A DNA stretch of 64,000 nucleotides. Origin: Methylophilaceae bacterium 11 (GTDB lineage: Bacteria > Pseudomonadota > Gammaproteobacteria > Burkholderiales > Methylophilaceae). The stretch's first letter is position 1. Every line of letters starts with the position of its first letter. This document shows, one piece after another, positions 51,466 to 61,122 of this stretch. The notes under the pieces were generated by a model. That model was given only the letters and a program-made list of their open reading frames with translations, made no database searches and was not told where the DNA came from. The stretch spans positions 1,612,001-1,676,000 of the forward strand of contig JCKJ01000001.1 in NCBI GenBank assembly GCA_000525025.1, written 5' to 3'. Both the position numbers and the translations under genes were made by a program.

Positions 51466-53442
51466 ATGTCAATTGAATCCGTACTTCATGAAAATCGCGT
51501 ATTTGAGCCCAGTGCAGAAACTGTGAAAACAGCCGCTGTCTCTGGCATGCAAGCGTATACGCAGCTATGCGCAGAGGCCAATGCCGATTATGAAGGTTTT
51601 TGGGCAAAACTGGCACGCGAATTACTGATATGGCACAAACCCTTTACCAAAACACTCAACCAAGACAACGCCCCCTTTTATAAGTGGTTTGAAGATGGCG
51701 AGCTGAATGTTTCGGCTAACTGTTTAGACAAACACCTCAATACTATTCCCAACAAAACTGCCATTATTTTTGAAGCTGACAATGGCGATGTCAAAACGGT
51801 GACTTACAAACAGTTGTACCATCAAGTATGCCAATTTGCCAATGGTCTAAAAACGCTCAATCTCAAACTAGGCGATCGCGTCATTATCTATTTACCCATG
51901 GGCATTGAAGCTGTGGTCGCCATGCAGGCCTGCGCGCGCATTGGCCTCACCCACTCCGTAGTATTTGGTGGATTCTCTGCCAAAAGCTTGAACGAGCGCA
52001 TTATTGACGCTGGCGCAGTCGCTGTGATTACTTCTGATGGTCAATTCCGCGGTGGTAAAACTTTACCGCTCAAGCAAGCGGTTGATGAAGGCATTGCCAT
52101 GGGCGGCTGTGACAGCATTCAAAAAGTGATTGTGTTGAAAAAAACCAGTCAAGAGATTCAATGGGCAGCCAATAATATTTGGTGGGATGACTTGATTGCT
52201 GGTCAACCTGACGAATGTGCACCAGTGATGGTAAATGCAGAGCATCCGCTATTTCTGCTATACACATCTGGCTCAACTGGCAAACCTAAAGGCGTGCAAC
52301 ATGCGTCTGCGGGCTATTTATTGCATGCCATGAATACCATGCGCTGGACGTTTGATGTAAAAGCAGATGACATCTATTGGTGTACGGCAGATGTGGGCTG
52401 GATTACCGGCCATAGCTATGTGACCTACGGCCCACTCGCCATGGGTGCGACCCAAATCGTGTTTGAAGGCATTCCAACCTACCCAAATGCAGGTCGCTTT
52501 TGGCAAATGATTCAAAAACATCAAGTGTCGATTTTTTACACAGCGCCTACTGCGATTCGCTCATTGATTAAGGCCGGTGAAACTGATCCCGCGACACACC
52601 CTAGCCAATACAACTTATCTAGCTTACGCTTGCTAGGCACTGTGGGCGAGCCGATCAACCCAGAAGCTTGGATGTGGTATTACGAGCAAGTGGGCGGCAG
52701 CCGTTGCCCGATTGTCGATACCTTTTGGCAAACAGAGACTGGCGGCCATGTGATTACCCCTTTACCAGGCGCAACGGCATTGGTGCCGGGCTCCTGTACA
52801 CTACCCTTCCCCGGTATTGATATAGATGTAGTCGATGAAACTGGCAAAGATGTACCATGGGGTACCGGTGGTTTACTGGTCATCAAAAAACCATGGCCAT
52901 CCATGATTCGCACCATCTATAACGACCCTGAGCGTTATAAAGCCAGCTATTACCCCGCTGACTTGGGCGGAAAAACCTATCTGGCCGGCGATGGTGCCGT
53001 GCGAGATGCCAAAACAGGTAACTTTACCATCATGGGCAGGATTGACGACGTGTTGAACGTATCTGGCCACCGTCTTGGCACCATGGAAATCGAATCTGCC
53101 TTGGTAGCCAACACGCTAGTTGCCGAAGCTGCCGTGGTAGGAAAACCCCATGATATCAAAGGAGAATCCGTCGTTGCCTATGTCGTGCTTAAAGGCGCAC
53201 GCCCGTTAGGTGACGATGCTAAGAAAATCGTAGCAGAGTTACGTGAGTGGGTAGGCAAAGAGATTGGCCCGATTGCCAAACCAGACGAGATTCGCTTTGG
53301 AGATAACCTGCCAAAAACCCGTTCCGGAAAAATCATGCGCCGCTTGTTACGCAGCTTAGCCAAGGGCGAAGAAATCACGTCGGATATTTCTACATTAGAT
53401 AACCCAGCCATTTTGGAACAACTGAAAGAAGTCGTGAAATAA
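51466..53442 (+). CDS. acs: Acs, acetyl-CoA synthetase
   Basis: AMP-forming acetate:CoA ligase, 658 residues. [12 protein letters not shown] (about 264-275) is the ATP loop, [11 protein letters not shown] the adenylate motif, and [14 protein letters not shown] (about 616-629) holds the Lys that is acetylated to switch off the enzyme. Start ATG has GGGGAG 5 bp upstream. A strong intrinsic terminator follows. Confidence 0.97.
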   Translation: MSIESVLHENRVFEPSAETVKTAAVSGMQAYTQLCAEANADYEGFWAKLARELLIWHKPFTKTLNQDNAPFYKWFEDGELNVSANCLDKHLNTIPNKTAIIFEADNGDVKTVTYKQLYHQVCQFANGLKTLNLKLGDRVIIYLPMGIEAVVAMQACARIGLTHSVVFGGFSAKSLNERIIDAGAVAVITSDGQFRGGKTLPLKQAVDEGIAMGGCDSIQKVIVLKKTSQEIQWAANNIWWDDLIAGQPDECAPVMVNAEHPLFLLYTSGSTGKPKGVQHASAGYLLHAMNTMRWTFDVKADDIYWCTADVGWITGHSYVTYGPLAMGATQIVFEGIPTYPNAGRFWQMIQKHQVSIFYTAPTAIRSLIKAGETDPATHPSQYNLSSLRLLGTVGEPINPEAWMWYYEQVGGSRCPIVDTFWQTETGGHVITPLPGATALVPGSCTLPFPGIDIDVVDETGKDVPWGTGGLLVIKKPWPSMIRTIYNDPERYKASYYPADLGGKTYLAGDGAVRDAKTGNFTIMGRIDDVLNVSGHRLGTMEIESALVANTLVAEAAVVGKPHDIKGESVVAYVVLKGARPLGDDAKKIVAELREWVGKEIGPIAKPDEIRFGDNLPKTRSGKIMRRLLRSLAKGEEITSDISTLDNPAILEQLKEVVK

Positions 53443-53460
53443 ATGGAAGGTTTGTTAGTC

Positions 53461-53492
53461 ATGGCAGCATTGATTCTTGCTGCCATTTTTTT
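53461..53492 (+). terminator. Rho-independent terminator after acs
   Basis: ATGGCAGCA (53461-53469) and TGCTGCCAT (53478-53486) form a perfect 9-bp stem with an 8-base loop, followed by seven T residues from 53486. It lies 19 bp beyond the acs stop. Confidence 0.88.
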
Positions 53493-53586
53493 GATGCGGA
53501 AATAGTCCACATAGCCCACTTGAGGCATAGACAATCCATTTACATTTGTTAACATGGCTACCTGTGCATAACATACTGTTTATTCA

Positions 53587-54477
53587 ATGAACATTATCAA
53601 ACAGCTCTCTTTACTTAGAAGAAAAAATCTAAACCAAGTGAAAGACTATGGCTATACCAAGCCCCTACCCATGGGCAACAGTATCCCCAAGGTTATTCAC
53701 CAAACTTACTTTAGCCGCACCCTACCCGAAGCCATTCAAGCCAATGTCGACCACATTCGAGCGTTGAACCCAGATTGGGAGTATCGATTTTACGATGATG
53801 CGGATATCGATGCTTATATTCAGAACTACTTTCCTGAATTGTTTAATATTTTTAAAAAAATCAACCCCGCTTATGGCGCAGCCATGGCTGATTTTTTTAG
53901 ATACCTATTGCTCTACAGAGAAGGTGGCGTTTACCTAGACATTAAAAGCAGCATGGATAAACCACTCAATGAGATCATCCAAAAAGATGACTACTACTTA
54001 CTGAGTTACTGGAAAAATGATGCTGGCGACAATATGCAGAACTTGGGTAAATATGTCGATATCCCCGATCCATTGGGTGAGTTTCAGCAGTGGTATATTG
54101 TGGCTGTGCCGGGCCATCCCTTCTTAAAATCAGTGATTGAAACTGTATGCCATAACGTGATGCGTTATAACCCGTTTCTTAACCACACTGGTCATTTGGG
54201 TACATTTAGAGTCACTGGGCCTATTGCCTATAGCTTGGCCATTGCGCCCCACTTAAATCAATACCCTAAGCGATTAGTGCGCTCCAATCATGATTTGCAC
54301 CTGATTTACAATATCTTTACTCAATCAGCCACGCATGAACATCATGTGATCTACAAAACGCATTATTCCAAACTCAGAAAACCCATTGTGCTGCCTTCTA
54401 AGTTTTTTGCGCCGATTCTGAGTGTTTACTTACCCATTAGCGAGCAAATATCGGGCTTCTTGAAATATTTTGTCTAA
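53587..54477 (+). CDS. Glycosyltransferase, DXD family 32 type (OCH1-like)
   Basis: 296 residues. IPKVIHQTYFSRTLPEAI (about 29-46), an acceptor-like YRFYDDADIDAYI, and FFRYLLLYREGGVYLDIKSSMDKPL (about 105-130), where the DIK of YLDIKS stands for the DXD metal site, match the Gly_transf_sug/GT32 family that adds sugars to surface polysaccharide. No signal peptide; probably cytosolic or membrane-associated. Donor and acceptor unknown. Confidence 0.85.
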   Translation: MNIIKQLSLLRRKNLNQVKDYGYTKPLPMGNSIPKVIHQTYFSRTLPEAIQANVDHIRALNPDWEYRFYDDADIDAYIQNYFPELFNIFKKINPAYGAAMADFFRYLLLYREGGVYLDIKSSMDKPLNEIIQKDDYYLLSYWKNDAGDNMQNLGKYVDIPDPLGEFQQWYIVAVPGHPFLKSVIETVCHNVMRYNPFLNHTGHLGTFRVTGPIAYSLAIAPHLNQYPKRLVRSNHDLHLIYNIFTQSATHEHHVIYKTHYSKLRKPIVLPSKFFAPILSVYLPISEQISGFLKYFV

Positions 54478-54538
54478 TTAAACTGCTGACATTTGGTATC
54501 ATTCTGCCTTCAAACTATTACCCGCAGATTCAATATTT

Positions 54539-56116
54539 ATGAGCACAGCAGATCTCAACAAAATAGAGGTCAGACGTACCTTTGCAATTATCTCTCACCC
54601 GGATGCCGGTAAAACCACCTTAACTGAAAAGTTACTGTGGTTTGGTGGCGCTATTCAGGTGGCTGGTGAAGTACGTGGACGCAAAGCTGCGCGCCACGCT
54701 ACTTCTGACTGGATGGAACTCGAGAAGCAACGTGGTATTTCCGTCACATCTTCTGTGATGCAGTTCCCGTATCGCGAACACATGATTAATCTGCTGGACA
54801 CCCCCGGCCATGATGACTTTTCAGAAGACACTTATCGCACGCTGACGGCAGTGGATTCTGCGGTAATGGTGATTGACTCAGTCAATGGCGTAGAAGCGCA
54901 AACCATCAAACTACTCAATGTGTGTCGTATGCGTGATACGCCGATCGTCACCTTCATCAACAAATTAGACCGTGAAAGCCGCGCGCCCATTGAGCTGTTA
55001 GATGAAATTGAATCCACATTAGGCATGGAATGCGCACCCATGACATGGCCCATAGGCATGGGGAAAACTTTCCGTGGCGTGTACCACTTACACAACGACG
55101 AAATCTCCTTTTTTGACCCACGCGCCGAAAAAGGTACCTCTGAAATCATCAAAGGATTAGACAACCCACGCTTAGATGAAGTGATTGGACGCCAAGCAGA
55201 AGAGTTGCGCATTGATATCGAGCTAGTACGCGGTGCATCACATAGCTTTGATAAAGAACGCTATTTAAGTGGCAAACAAACACCGGTGTTTTTTGGCTCT
55301 GCCATTAACAACTTTGGCGTGCAATCGCTGTTAGATGCAGTGGTCGATTTATCGCCCCCACCCCAATCACGTAAAACAGCCACCCGAGAAATTGCCGCAA
55401 ACGAGTCCAAGTTTTCTGGATTTGTATTTAAGATTCAAGCCAATATGGATCCAAAACACCGTGACCGTATTGCGTTTTTACGTGTGTGTTCTGGCCGTTT
55501 TGAGCGTGGCATGAAAATCAAACAAGTGGCTACCGGTAAAATGCTGAGCGTCAATAATGCGATTACCTTTATGGCGCAAGACCGTACCACCATGGATGAA
55601 GCGTACTCAGGTGATATTATTGGGATCCCCAATCACGGCACGATTAAATTGGGCGATACATTTACCGAAAATGAGAATCTCAAATTTATTGGCATCCCCT
55701 CGTTTGCACCGGAATTTTTCCGTCGCGCACGAATAAAAAATCCAATGAAAATGAAGCAGTTACAGATTGGACTTAAACAACTTTCTGAAGAAGGTGCAGC
55801 GCAACTATTTCGTCCACTGCTCTCTAATGACTTAATTCTAGGTGCGGTAGGTATGCTGCAATTTGATGTAGTAGCCCACCGTTTGGAACACGAATATGGG
55901 GTCGATATGATATTTGAACCCTATGATTGCTATACAGCGCGTTGGTTAAAAGGCAGTGATGCTGACCTGAAAGCGATTGCAGACAAATATGGGTTTAACG
56001 TAGGATTAGACAGTGCCGACGATTATGTGTATCTGGCACCGAACCGGGTGAACCTGCAAATGGCGCAAGAGCGCTATCCGGACATTCAGTTTATGGAAAC
56101 ACGTGAAATCGCTTAA
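54539..56116 (+). CDS. prfC: PrfC, peptide chain release factor 3 (RF3)
   Basis: Translation GTPase that recycles RF1/RF2, 525 residues. G1 [15 protein letters not shown] (about 19-33), the [12 protein letters not shown] switch, G3 [16 protein letters not shown] and G4 NKLDRE are present, and [23 protein letters not shown] is typical of RF3. It is flanked by two glycosyltransferase genes, with a 24-bp gap to the second. Confidence 0.97.
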   Translation: MSTADLNKIEVRRTFAIISHPDAGKTTLTEKLLWFGGAIQVAGEVRGRKAARHATSDWMELEKQRGISVTSSVMQFPYREHMINLLDTPGHDDFSEDTYRTLTAVDSAVMVIDSVNGVEAQTIKLLNVCRMRDTPIVTFINKLDRESRAPIELLDEIESTLGMECAPMTWPIGMGKTFRGVYHLHNDEISFFDPRAEKGTSEIIKGLDNPRLDEVIGRQAEELRIDIELVRGASHSFDKERYLSGKQTPVFFGSAINNFGVQSLLDAVVDLSPPPQSRKTATREIAANESKFSGFVFKIQANMDPKHRDRIAFLRVCSGRFERGMKIKQVATGKMLSVNNAITFMAQDRTTMDEAYSGDIIGIPNHGTIKLGDTFTENENLKFIGIPSFAPEFFRRARIKNPMKMKQLQIGLKQLSEEGAAQLFRPLLSNDLILGAVGMLQFDVVAHRLEHEYGVDMIFEPYDCYTARWLKGSDADLKAIADKYGFNVGLDSADDYVYLAPNRVNLQMAQERYPDIQFMETREIA

Positions 56117-56140
56117 GACAATGGATGGGCACACATTCAT

Positions 56141-57160
56141 ATGCAAAAGTCCAATCTAAACATTATTAATTTAAGTGATCTTTCGGCTGATTGGCATTGG
56201 CTGAGAGATGAGTTCAAGCATTTACCAAACAAGTGGGCGCACTACACTAGTTTAAACACCAAGCTGCCCAAGCACTTGCCTAAGCGACAATCCATTGCCC
56301 GTTTTATGACGGCCACGCAAGCCGTACTTGACGCAAAAAAACAGCCCAGTTTGCTGGTATCCCATGGCCCGCGCCCTGCTTATTATGGGGCGCGCATGGC
56401 GCAGCACCTGCACCCGCAGTTGCCCCATTTGGCGTACTCTTTTAACTTTACCGATTTACCCACTGGCTTTCAGCACAAAGCCATGGCTAAGGCGTATCAG
56501 CAAATCGATCGCTTTGTGGTCTACTCATCCCTAGAAAAGAAACTCTATGCAGATTACTTCGGTATCGCACTTGAGCGGATTGATATGCTGCATTGGTCAG
56601 TACACGCACCTACAGTTCCACACGATGAGCCACCGATTGAGCAAGGCGACTATATTTGTGCATTAGGCAGCCAAGGACGGGATTACGAAACACTATTTGC
56701 GGCCATGCGCACACTCCGCCATATCCGCTTAGTGGTGGTGGCCACTGCGGATAGCGTACAACATCTTTCAGTGCCAGAAAACGTCACTATACGCACGCAT
56801 ATCCCACTGGCGCATGCGCATAATATTTTGACGCATAGCCGCTTGATGGTGGTGCCATTGCGAGACAGCCAAGTGCCATGTGGTCATGTCACCATTGCAT
56901 CGGGGATGTTTTTCAATAAAGCCATGATTGTCACCAATTCTGAAGGTGTGCATGACTATATTCAAGACCAAAAAACGGGGGTGTTTTTCAACCCTAAAGA
57001 AGCCAATGACTTGGCTGAGAAAATTCAACAGCTATGGGATGACCCAATACAAATCAATCGTTTAGCAGCCACTGGCTATGCATTTGCACTTGAACATTGC
57101 ACCGAAAAAAACGTTGTACGCTACTTTGCTGACTATCTTAGCCATCTACAACATCTATAG
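56141..57160 (+). CDS. Glycosyltransferase, group 1 (GT4-like)
   Basis: 339 residues, GT-B fold. The C-terminal half has the donor site VPCGHVTIASGMFFNKAMIVTNSEGVHDYIQDQKTGVFFNPKEANDLAEKIQQL (about 247-300), with the Glu of the ExxxGE-type segment in SEGVHDY, and an N-terminal Rossmann half. No signal peptide. Substrate unknown; possibly cell-surface glycan. Confidence 0.8.
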   Translation: MQKSNLNIINLSDLSADWHWLRDEFKHLPNKWAHYTSLNTKLPKHLPKRQSIARFMTATQAVLDAKKQPSLLVSHGPRPAYYGARMAQHLHPQLPHLAYSFNFTDLPTGFQHKAMAKAYQQIDRFVVYSSLEKKLYADYFGIALERIDMLHWSVHAPTVPHDEPPIEQGDYICALGSQGRDYETLFAAMRTLRHIRLVVVATADSVQHLSVPENVTIRTHIPLAHAHNILTHSRLMVVPLRDSQVPCGHVTIASGMFFNKAMIVTNSEGVHDYIQDQKTGVFFNPKEANDLAEKIQQLWDDPIQINRLAATGYAFALEHCTEKNVVRYFADYLSHLQHL

Positions 57161-57174
57161 TAAAACAAGCCTGC

Positions 57175-57564
57175 ATGAAATCTACCAAAGCGCTTATTGA
57201 TTGCCCTTGCGGCTCAGCTAAGGCTTACGCAAGCTGTTGCCAGCCATTACACCATGGCCAAGCCGCCAAGTCTGCGGAAGCGCTGATGCGCTCACGCTAT
57301 GCGGCTTATGTACTGCATCTTGAGAATTATCTTTTAGCGACCTGGCACCCGAGCACCCGTCCAGACAGCCTTGATTTAGCACATGACGATATCAAATGGT
57401 TAGGTTTAGAAGTGTTACGAGAAGAAGTTACCAGCCCAAGCACAGCCATTGTGGAGTTTATTGCACGGTACAAAGTAGGCGGCACGCGCGCAGAGCGCAT
57501 GCATGAAGTCAGTGAGTTTGTGTATACCAATGCTTGGTACTATGTTACGGGTCAAACCAATTAG
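57175..57564 (+). CDS. YchJ-family SEC-C motif protein
   Basis: 129 residues. N-terminal zinc motif CPCGSAKAYASCCQPLHHG (about 10-28) of the SEC-C type is followed by the YchJ/UPF0225 domain: ALMRSRYAAYVLHLENYLLATWHPSTRP, then VEFIARYKVGG. E. coli YchJ is of unknown function. It follows the glycosyltransferase after 14 bp on the same strand. Confidence 0.88.
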   Translation: MKSTKALIDCPCGSAKAYASCCQPLHHGQAAKSAEALMRSRYAAYVLHLENYLLATWHPSTRPDSLDLAHDDIKWLGLEVLREEVTSPSTAIVEFIARYKVGGTRAERMHEVSEFVYTNAWYYVTGQTN

Positions 57565-57581
57565 CTTATATTGGCAATACC

Positions 57582-58985
57582 CTATACTGGCAATATCATC
57601 GTCACACTGAAACCATGAGGTTTCAGATTTGCAGCCCACACCTTACCACCATGCGCTTCAATGACTTGTTTAGTGATTGCCAACCCAACGCCATGTCCAA
57701 CCACTTGACTACCTGAATGCCCACGCACAAAAGGTTTGAAGATATCTTCCAACTCAGTTTCGAGCACACCTGAACCCTGATCAGTAATGGTGATTTCTAT
57801 TGGTTTGCTAGTAGAGTGTGACTTGCAATCTATATTGACGATAGAATCATTAGGCGCGTACTTAATTGCGTTTCGCACTACATTTTCAATTGCACGGTGC
57901 ATCAAATCTTGCTGTCCAGAGATTTTAACCGTTTGCGGTGCATTCAGTGCAATACGAATGCGTTTATTAGAAGCCTCAAATGCAGCATCCTCCACAATCA
58001 TATCCAACAACTCATTCAGCAAGAAATCTTCTTTTTTAAGATCCACCATGCCAGACTCAAAGCGAGACAACTCAAGCAACTCACCAATCATCTTATCCAT
58101 ACGATTCGCCTCCAGCTCAATACGAGCAAGCGAGTTTTCTGCTTTTTCCGGCGTTTGCAGCGCCAGCCCTAACGCCATATGTATTCTAGCCAACGGCGAG
58201 CGTAGCTCGTGCGAAACATGGTGTAAGAGTCGAGTCTGCCCTTGCAGTACCGCCCCCAGTCGGCTAGTCATATGGTCAAAATGACGGCCTAAATCGGATA
58301 ACTCATCTTTACGCGACCCCATTTTATCGGCCACACTGATATTCAGATCACCACTCGCTGCGTGTTCAAATGCAAGACGCAATGTTTTAATGGGCTTAGA
58401 AAAGTACCAAGCCAGTATGGCAGCAAACAGTGCACTTGCAAGCGTACCTATCAGCAAACCTTTCATCGGGAATTTTGCCAGCGCCTTAAACAGCGCATTC
58501 GAATGCCCAAAGCGCTTGAAATAAGATGGCCTGCCACCCTCCTCAGGTCCGGGTGGAGGTGGCAGTCCGGCGCGTGGTCGATTCGGGCGAGATGAAACGA
58601 CAAAGATCAAATAAGACTGTTGGTTGGCTAATGTTACTTTGGCTACATTTTCTTGCGTCCCAGATTTGATAGACTGTTGCGCGACGTCTAACCATGATGC
58701 GTCGAGCTTTCGATTGAGCAGATCTTGCTCACCTTGATCGACTACGTATACGTGATGTGCAAGCCGTTGTGACTCCCATCGGCTAAGTAGTTGCTTGGTT
58801 GCTTGAATTCCGCCTAATTGTAATGTCGATTGCGCCGCATCTATTAACGATTGGCCCATTGGTGACTGGTCAATACTGGGGGTTTGATTGGTAACATTAA
58901 ACAAGACAAAAGCACTAACACCCAACGCTGTCGTCAGCTGCGCTAGAAAGAAAAATAAAAAGAACTTCCAGAACAAACGTCCCAT
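57582..58985 (-). CDS. CpxA-like sensor histidine kinase
   Basis: 467 residues. First membrane helix about 6-28, periplasmic sensor about 30-170, second helix about 177-199, HAMP (ALFAAILAWYFSKPIKTLRLAFEHAASGDL), phosphoacceptor LLHHVSHELRSPLARIHMALGL with His near 257, and the HATPase_c domain with NVVRNAIKYAP (N box), DQGSG (G1) and GHGVGLAITKQVI (G2). It ends 4 bp after the response regulator. The arrangement next to a Spy/CpxP-like gene supports a CpxA role; symbol withheld because envelope stress sensing is unproven. Confidence 0.9.
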   Translation of the reverse strand: MGRLFWKFFLFFFLAQLTTALGVSAFVLFNVTNQTPSIDQSPMGQSLIDAAQSTLQLGGIQATKQLLSRWESQRLAHHVYVVDQGEQDLLNRKLDASWLDVAQQSIKSGTQENVAKVTLANQQSYLIFVVSSRPNRPRAGLPPPPGPEEGGRPSYFKRFGHSNALFKALAKFPMKGLLIGTLASALFAAILAWYFSKPIKTLRLAFEHAASGDLNISVADKMGSRKDELSDLGRHFDHMTSRLGAVLQGQTRLLHHVSHELRSPLARIHMALGLALQTPEKAENSLARIELEANRMDKMIGELLELSRFESGMVDLKKEDFLLNELLDMIVEDAAFEASNKRIRIALNAPQTVKISGQQDLMHRAIENVVRNAIKYAPNDSIVNIDCKSHSTSKPIEITITDQGSGVLETELEDIFKPFVRGHSGSQVVGHGVGLAITKQVIEAHGGKVWAANLKPHGFSVTMILPV

Positions 58986-58988
58986 GGC

Positions 58989-59669
58989 TTACTCTTTCAG
59001 CAATTGATATCCCATGCGATACACTGTTTGTATCACATTCGGGTTATCGGAATATTGTGCGATTTTTTGCCGGATGCTACTGAGATGTACATCAATGCTA
59101 CGATCAAACTTGGCCAATGGCCTGCCTAGTGCCTGCAACGATAGTTCTTCTTTTGACACCACAGCCCCTGCGTGCCGTGCCAGTATTTCAAGTAGATTAA
59201 ACTCTGTGCTGGTGAGGTCGAGCATATGATTTTGCCATTCAGCACGCCGTTGCGAAGACAACACTTTCAGATCACCGACAGTAATTACATAAGTACGGGA
59301 GGTATTTGACTGTATCCTTCTGAGGATTGCACGCACCCTTGCCACCAACTCTCTAGGCGTACACGGCTTAGGCACGTAATCATCTGCACCCAACTCTAAG
59401 CCTGTGATTTTGTCATTATTGTCACCCTTGGCCGTCAACATAATGACTGGGATGCTACTGTTGGCACGAATATTTCTTAATGTTTGAATGCCATCCTGAA
59501 TCGGCATCATCACATCTAATATCATCAGATCAAAATTGCCAGCCAACACATACTGCTCAGCAGTCACACCATCATGCGCAACAGTTACATCAAAGCCTTC
59601 TTGCTGTAAATACTCCTTGAGCATACCTGCCAACTCAACATCATCATCAGTCAATAGTAACTTATTCAT
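58989..59669 (-). CDS. CpxR-like response regulator (OmpR family)
   Basis: 226 residues. Receiver with DDD (8-10), phosphoacceptor Asp52 in LDVMMP, LTAKGD and LGADDYVPKPCTPRELVARVRAILRR; the C-terminal winged helix has LTSTEFNLLEILARHAGAVVSKEELSLQALGRPLAKFDRSIDVHLSSIRQKI, which by memory resembles E. coli CpxR more than OmpR. CpxR-like GTAAA-N5-GTAAA pairs lie in the divergent region upstream, so autoregulation is likely. Confidence 0.92.
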   Translation of the reverse strand: MNKLLLTDDDVELAGMLKEYLQQEGFDVTVAHDGVTAEQYVLAGNFDLMILDVMMPIQDGIQTLRNIRANSSIPVIMLTAKGDNNDKITGLELGADDYVPKPCTPRELVARVRAILRRIQSNTSRTYVITVGDLKVLSSQRRAEWQNHMLDLTSTEFNLLEILARHAGAVVSKEELSLQALGRPLAKFDRSIDVHLSSIRQKIAQYSDNPNVIQTVYRMGYQLLKE

Positions 59670-59746
59670 TTTATATCTCTAGATCAACATCTTACCGGCA
59701 CATCATAGCGATTAATCATGCGCATTAACAAGTGCAAAGAAGCTGT

Positions 59747-59828
59747 TTTACGCAACTTTACACCACGTGAATTTTATTCTGGATAAGCAACCTTTACATG
59801 TTTTTACGTCATCTTAACAGCACTTAAC
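59747..59828. promoter_or_regulatory. CpxR-like boxes between the two-component genes and the Spy-like gene
   Basis: TTTAC-N5-TTTAC occurs at 59747-59761 and again at 59793-59807, each the reverse complement of the CpxR consensus GTAAA-N5-GTAAA. A third, weaker direct pair TTAAC-N5-TTAAC lies at 59814-59828. All sit in the 214-bp divergent region. Confidence 0.7.
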
Positions 59829-59883
59829 AAGAAGGTGCTCCAAAATGCAATCGTCTTAATTGAGACATATTTTTGAAAGGTAA

Positions 59884-60423
59884 ATGATGAAAACAACATT
59901 AAAAACATTATTAGCTGCAGCATGCATTACCATGGCTGCAACTGGTGTAGCGATTGCTGACCAAGATGGCAATGGCGAGAGATCTGGCCACTGCACAAAA
60001 GGCGGCCATCATAACCGTCACCATGCAGGCGCACATGGATTTGGCCAGCCACACTTTTTACATGGCATTACCTTAACATCAGAGCAAGAAGATAAAATCT
60101 TTGCGCTTAACCATGCAGAAGTGCCAAAAGTACGCGATCAAATAAAACAACGCCAACAGTTGCATCAAGAACTTAGACAAGTGAGCCAAGCCCCACAATT
60201 TGACGAAGCCAAGGCCAAAGCCATTGCAGACAAGTTAGCGACGTTAGAAAAAGATGGTGCTTTGAATCGCGCTAGAACTGAAAACAAGGTGTTGGCCGTA
60301 CTCACGCCGGAACAACGCGAGCAAGCGCTTAAGAATAAAGAGCAATTTAAAAAACATCGCGAAGAACGTCAACCTGCTGGCTTTCGTGGTCACTCACAAC
60401 AGCGTCCTGATGTAAGAAGCTAA
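59884..60423 (+). CDS. Spy/CpxP-like periplasmic protein (LTXXQ family)
   Basis: 179 residues with a Sec signal (TLLAAACITMAATGVAIA-DQ) and the LTXXQ pattern twice: LTSEQEDKIF (about 64-73) and LTPEQREQAL (about 138-147). CpxP inhibits CpxA and Spy is an envelope chaperone. A His-rich stretch (about 36-60) between the signal and the first motif may bind metal. Divergent from the CpxRA-like genes with CpxR-like boxes between, so probably induced by that system. Confidence 0.85.
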   Translation: MMKTTLKTLLAAACITMAATGVAIADQDGNGERSGHCTKGGHHNRHHAGAHGFGQPHFLHGITLTSEQEDKIFALNHAEVPKVRDQIKQRQQLHQELRQVSQAPQFDEAKAKAIADKLATLEKDGALNRARTENKVLAVLTPEQREQALKNKEQFKKHREERQPAGFRGHSQQRPDVRS

Positions 60424-60484
60424 GCTACAGCAAGGTTCTATGATGCATTAATAGCCAGATAACTTATCCCATCTAGGCTAAAAT

Positions 60485-60512
60485 AAAAAGACCACAGTGA
60501 TGTGGTCTTTTT
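60485..60512. terminator. Bidirectional rho-independent terminator
   Basis: Twelve-base perfect arms AAAAAGACCACA (60485-60496) and TGTGGTCTTTTT (60501-60512) around a GTGA loop. Because both arms carry A/T runs it can end transcription from the Spy-like gene and from the leftward gene that stops at 60536. Confidence 0.9.
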
Positions 60513-60535
60513 ATTGCCGGTGAATGATCAAGTGC

Positions 60536-61102
60536 TTATACCTGCTCAAATGCTTCACACAACTGACTGAGCAACTGCCCAAATAATGGCAACACTTCAT
60601 CTTTATCATGCGGGCTATCATCATCGGTACCGGCAACCACAAAGCTCACTGTCATCTTATCCACATTCTCTCTGAACTCTGCCCAATGCTCGACTTCGGC
60701 ATCGCCAATCAGCTTGAATTTGTTTAAGCCAGACTCAATAATCTCCACCAACTGTGCATCACTGATACCGGCAAATAAGGTTTTTGCTATCGTAATTTGC
60801 GCAGTTTGGTAATCTGGCGTGATATCTTCTTGCGTCAATGGCATGGTTAAGAATGCAAATAGCAACAAACCGTAGGCTTGATACACACTCAACATATCAA
60901 AATTTTCTTGTAACTCTTGCCCAGGTTGACGCCCTGCTTCTTGAATCGCTTTAAACGTCAAAAAACTCGCCAAATAGTGCGCAGCATCCACCGCATCAAA
61001 ATCGTTTAAATCAATGGTGGGTTTAGCGCCATCATCATACGTTTCTGCCAAGCAAATGGCATGTAACAATTTTAACCGTTGGGAATACGTCATTTCATTC
61101 AT
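60536..61102 (-). CDS. Hypothetical protein
   Basis: 188 residues, largely helical with an acidic C-terminus (TDDDSPHDKDEVLPLFGQ). No signal peptide or clear membrane segment. The family is not recognised. It starts 20 bp downstream of the ABC-F gene on the same strand and so is probably co-transcribed with it, ending at the terminator. Confidence 0.7.
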   Translation of the reverse strand: MNEMTYSQRLKLLHAICLAETYDDGAKPTIDLNDFDAVDAAHYLASFLTFKAIQEAGRQPGQELQENFDMLSVYQAYGLLLFAFLTMPLTQEDITPDYQTAQITIAKTLFAGISDAQLVEIIESGLNKFKLIGDAEVEHWAEFRENVDKMTVSFVVAGTDDDSPHDKDEVLPLFGQLLSQLCEAFEQV

Positions 61103-61122
61103 ACAAAATACCTATCAAAAAA

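Noticed and set aside
53443-53505. A 20-residue hydrophobic reading frame directly after the acs stop codon
   Set aside because: It covers the acs terminator stem (53461-53492); the repeated Ala codons come from the stem itself, so the terminator explains the sequence.
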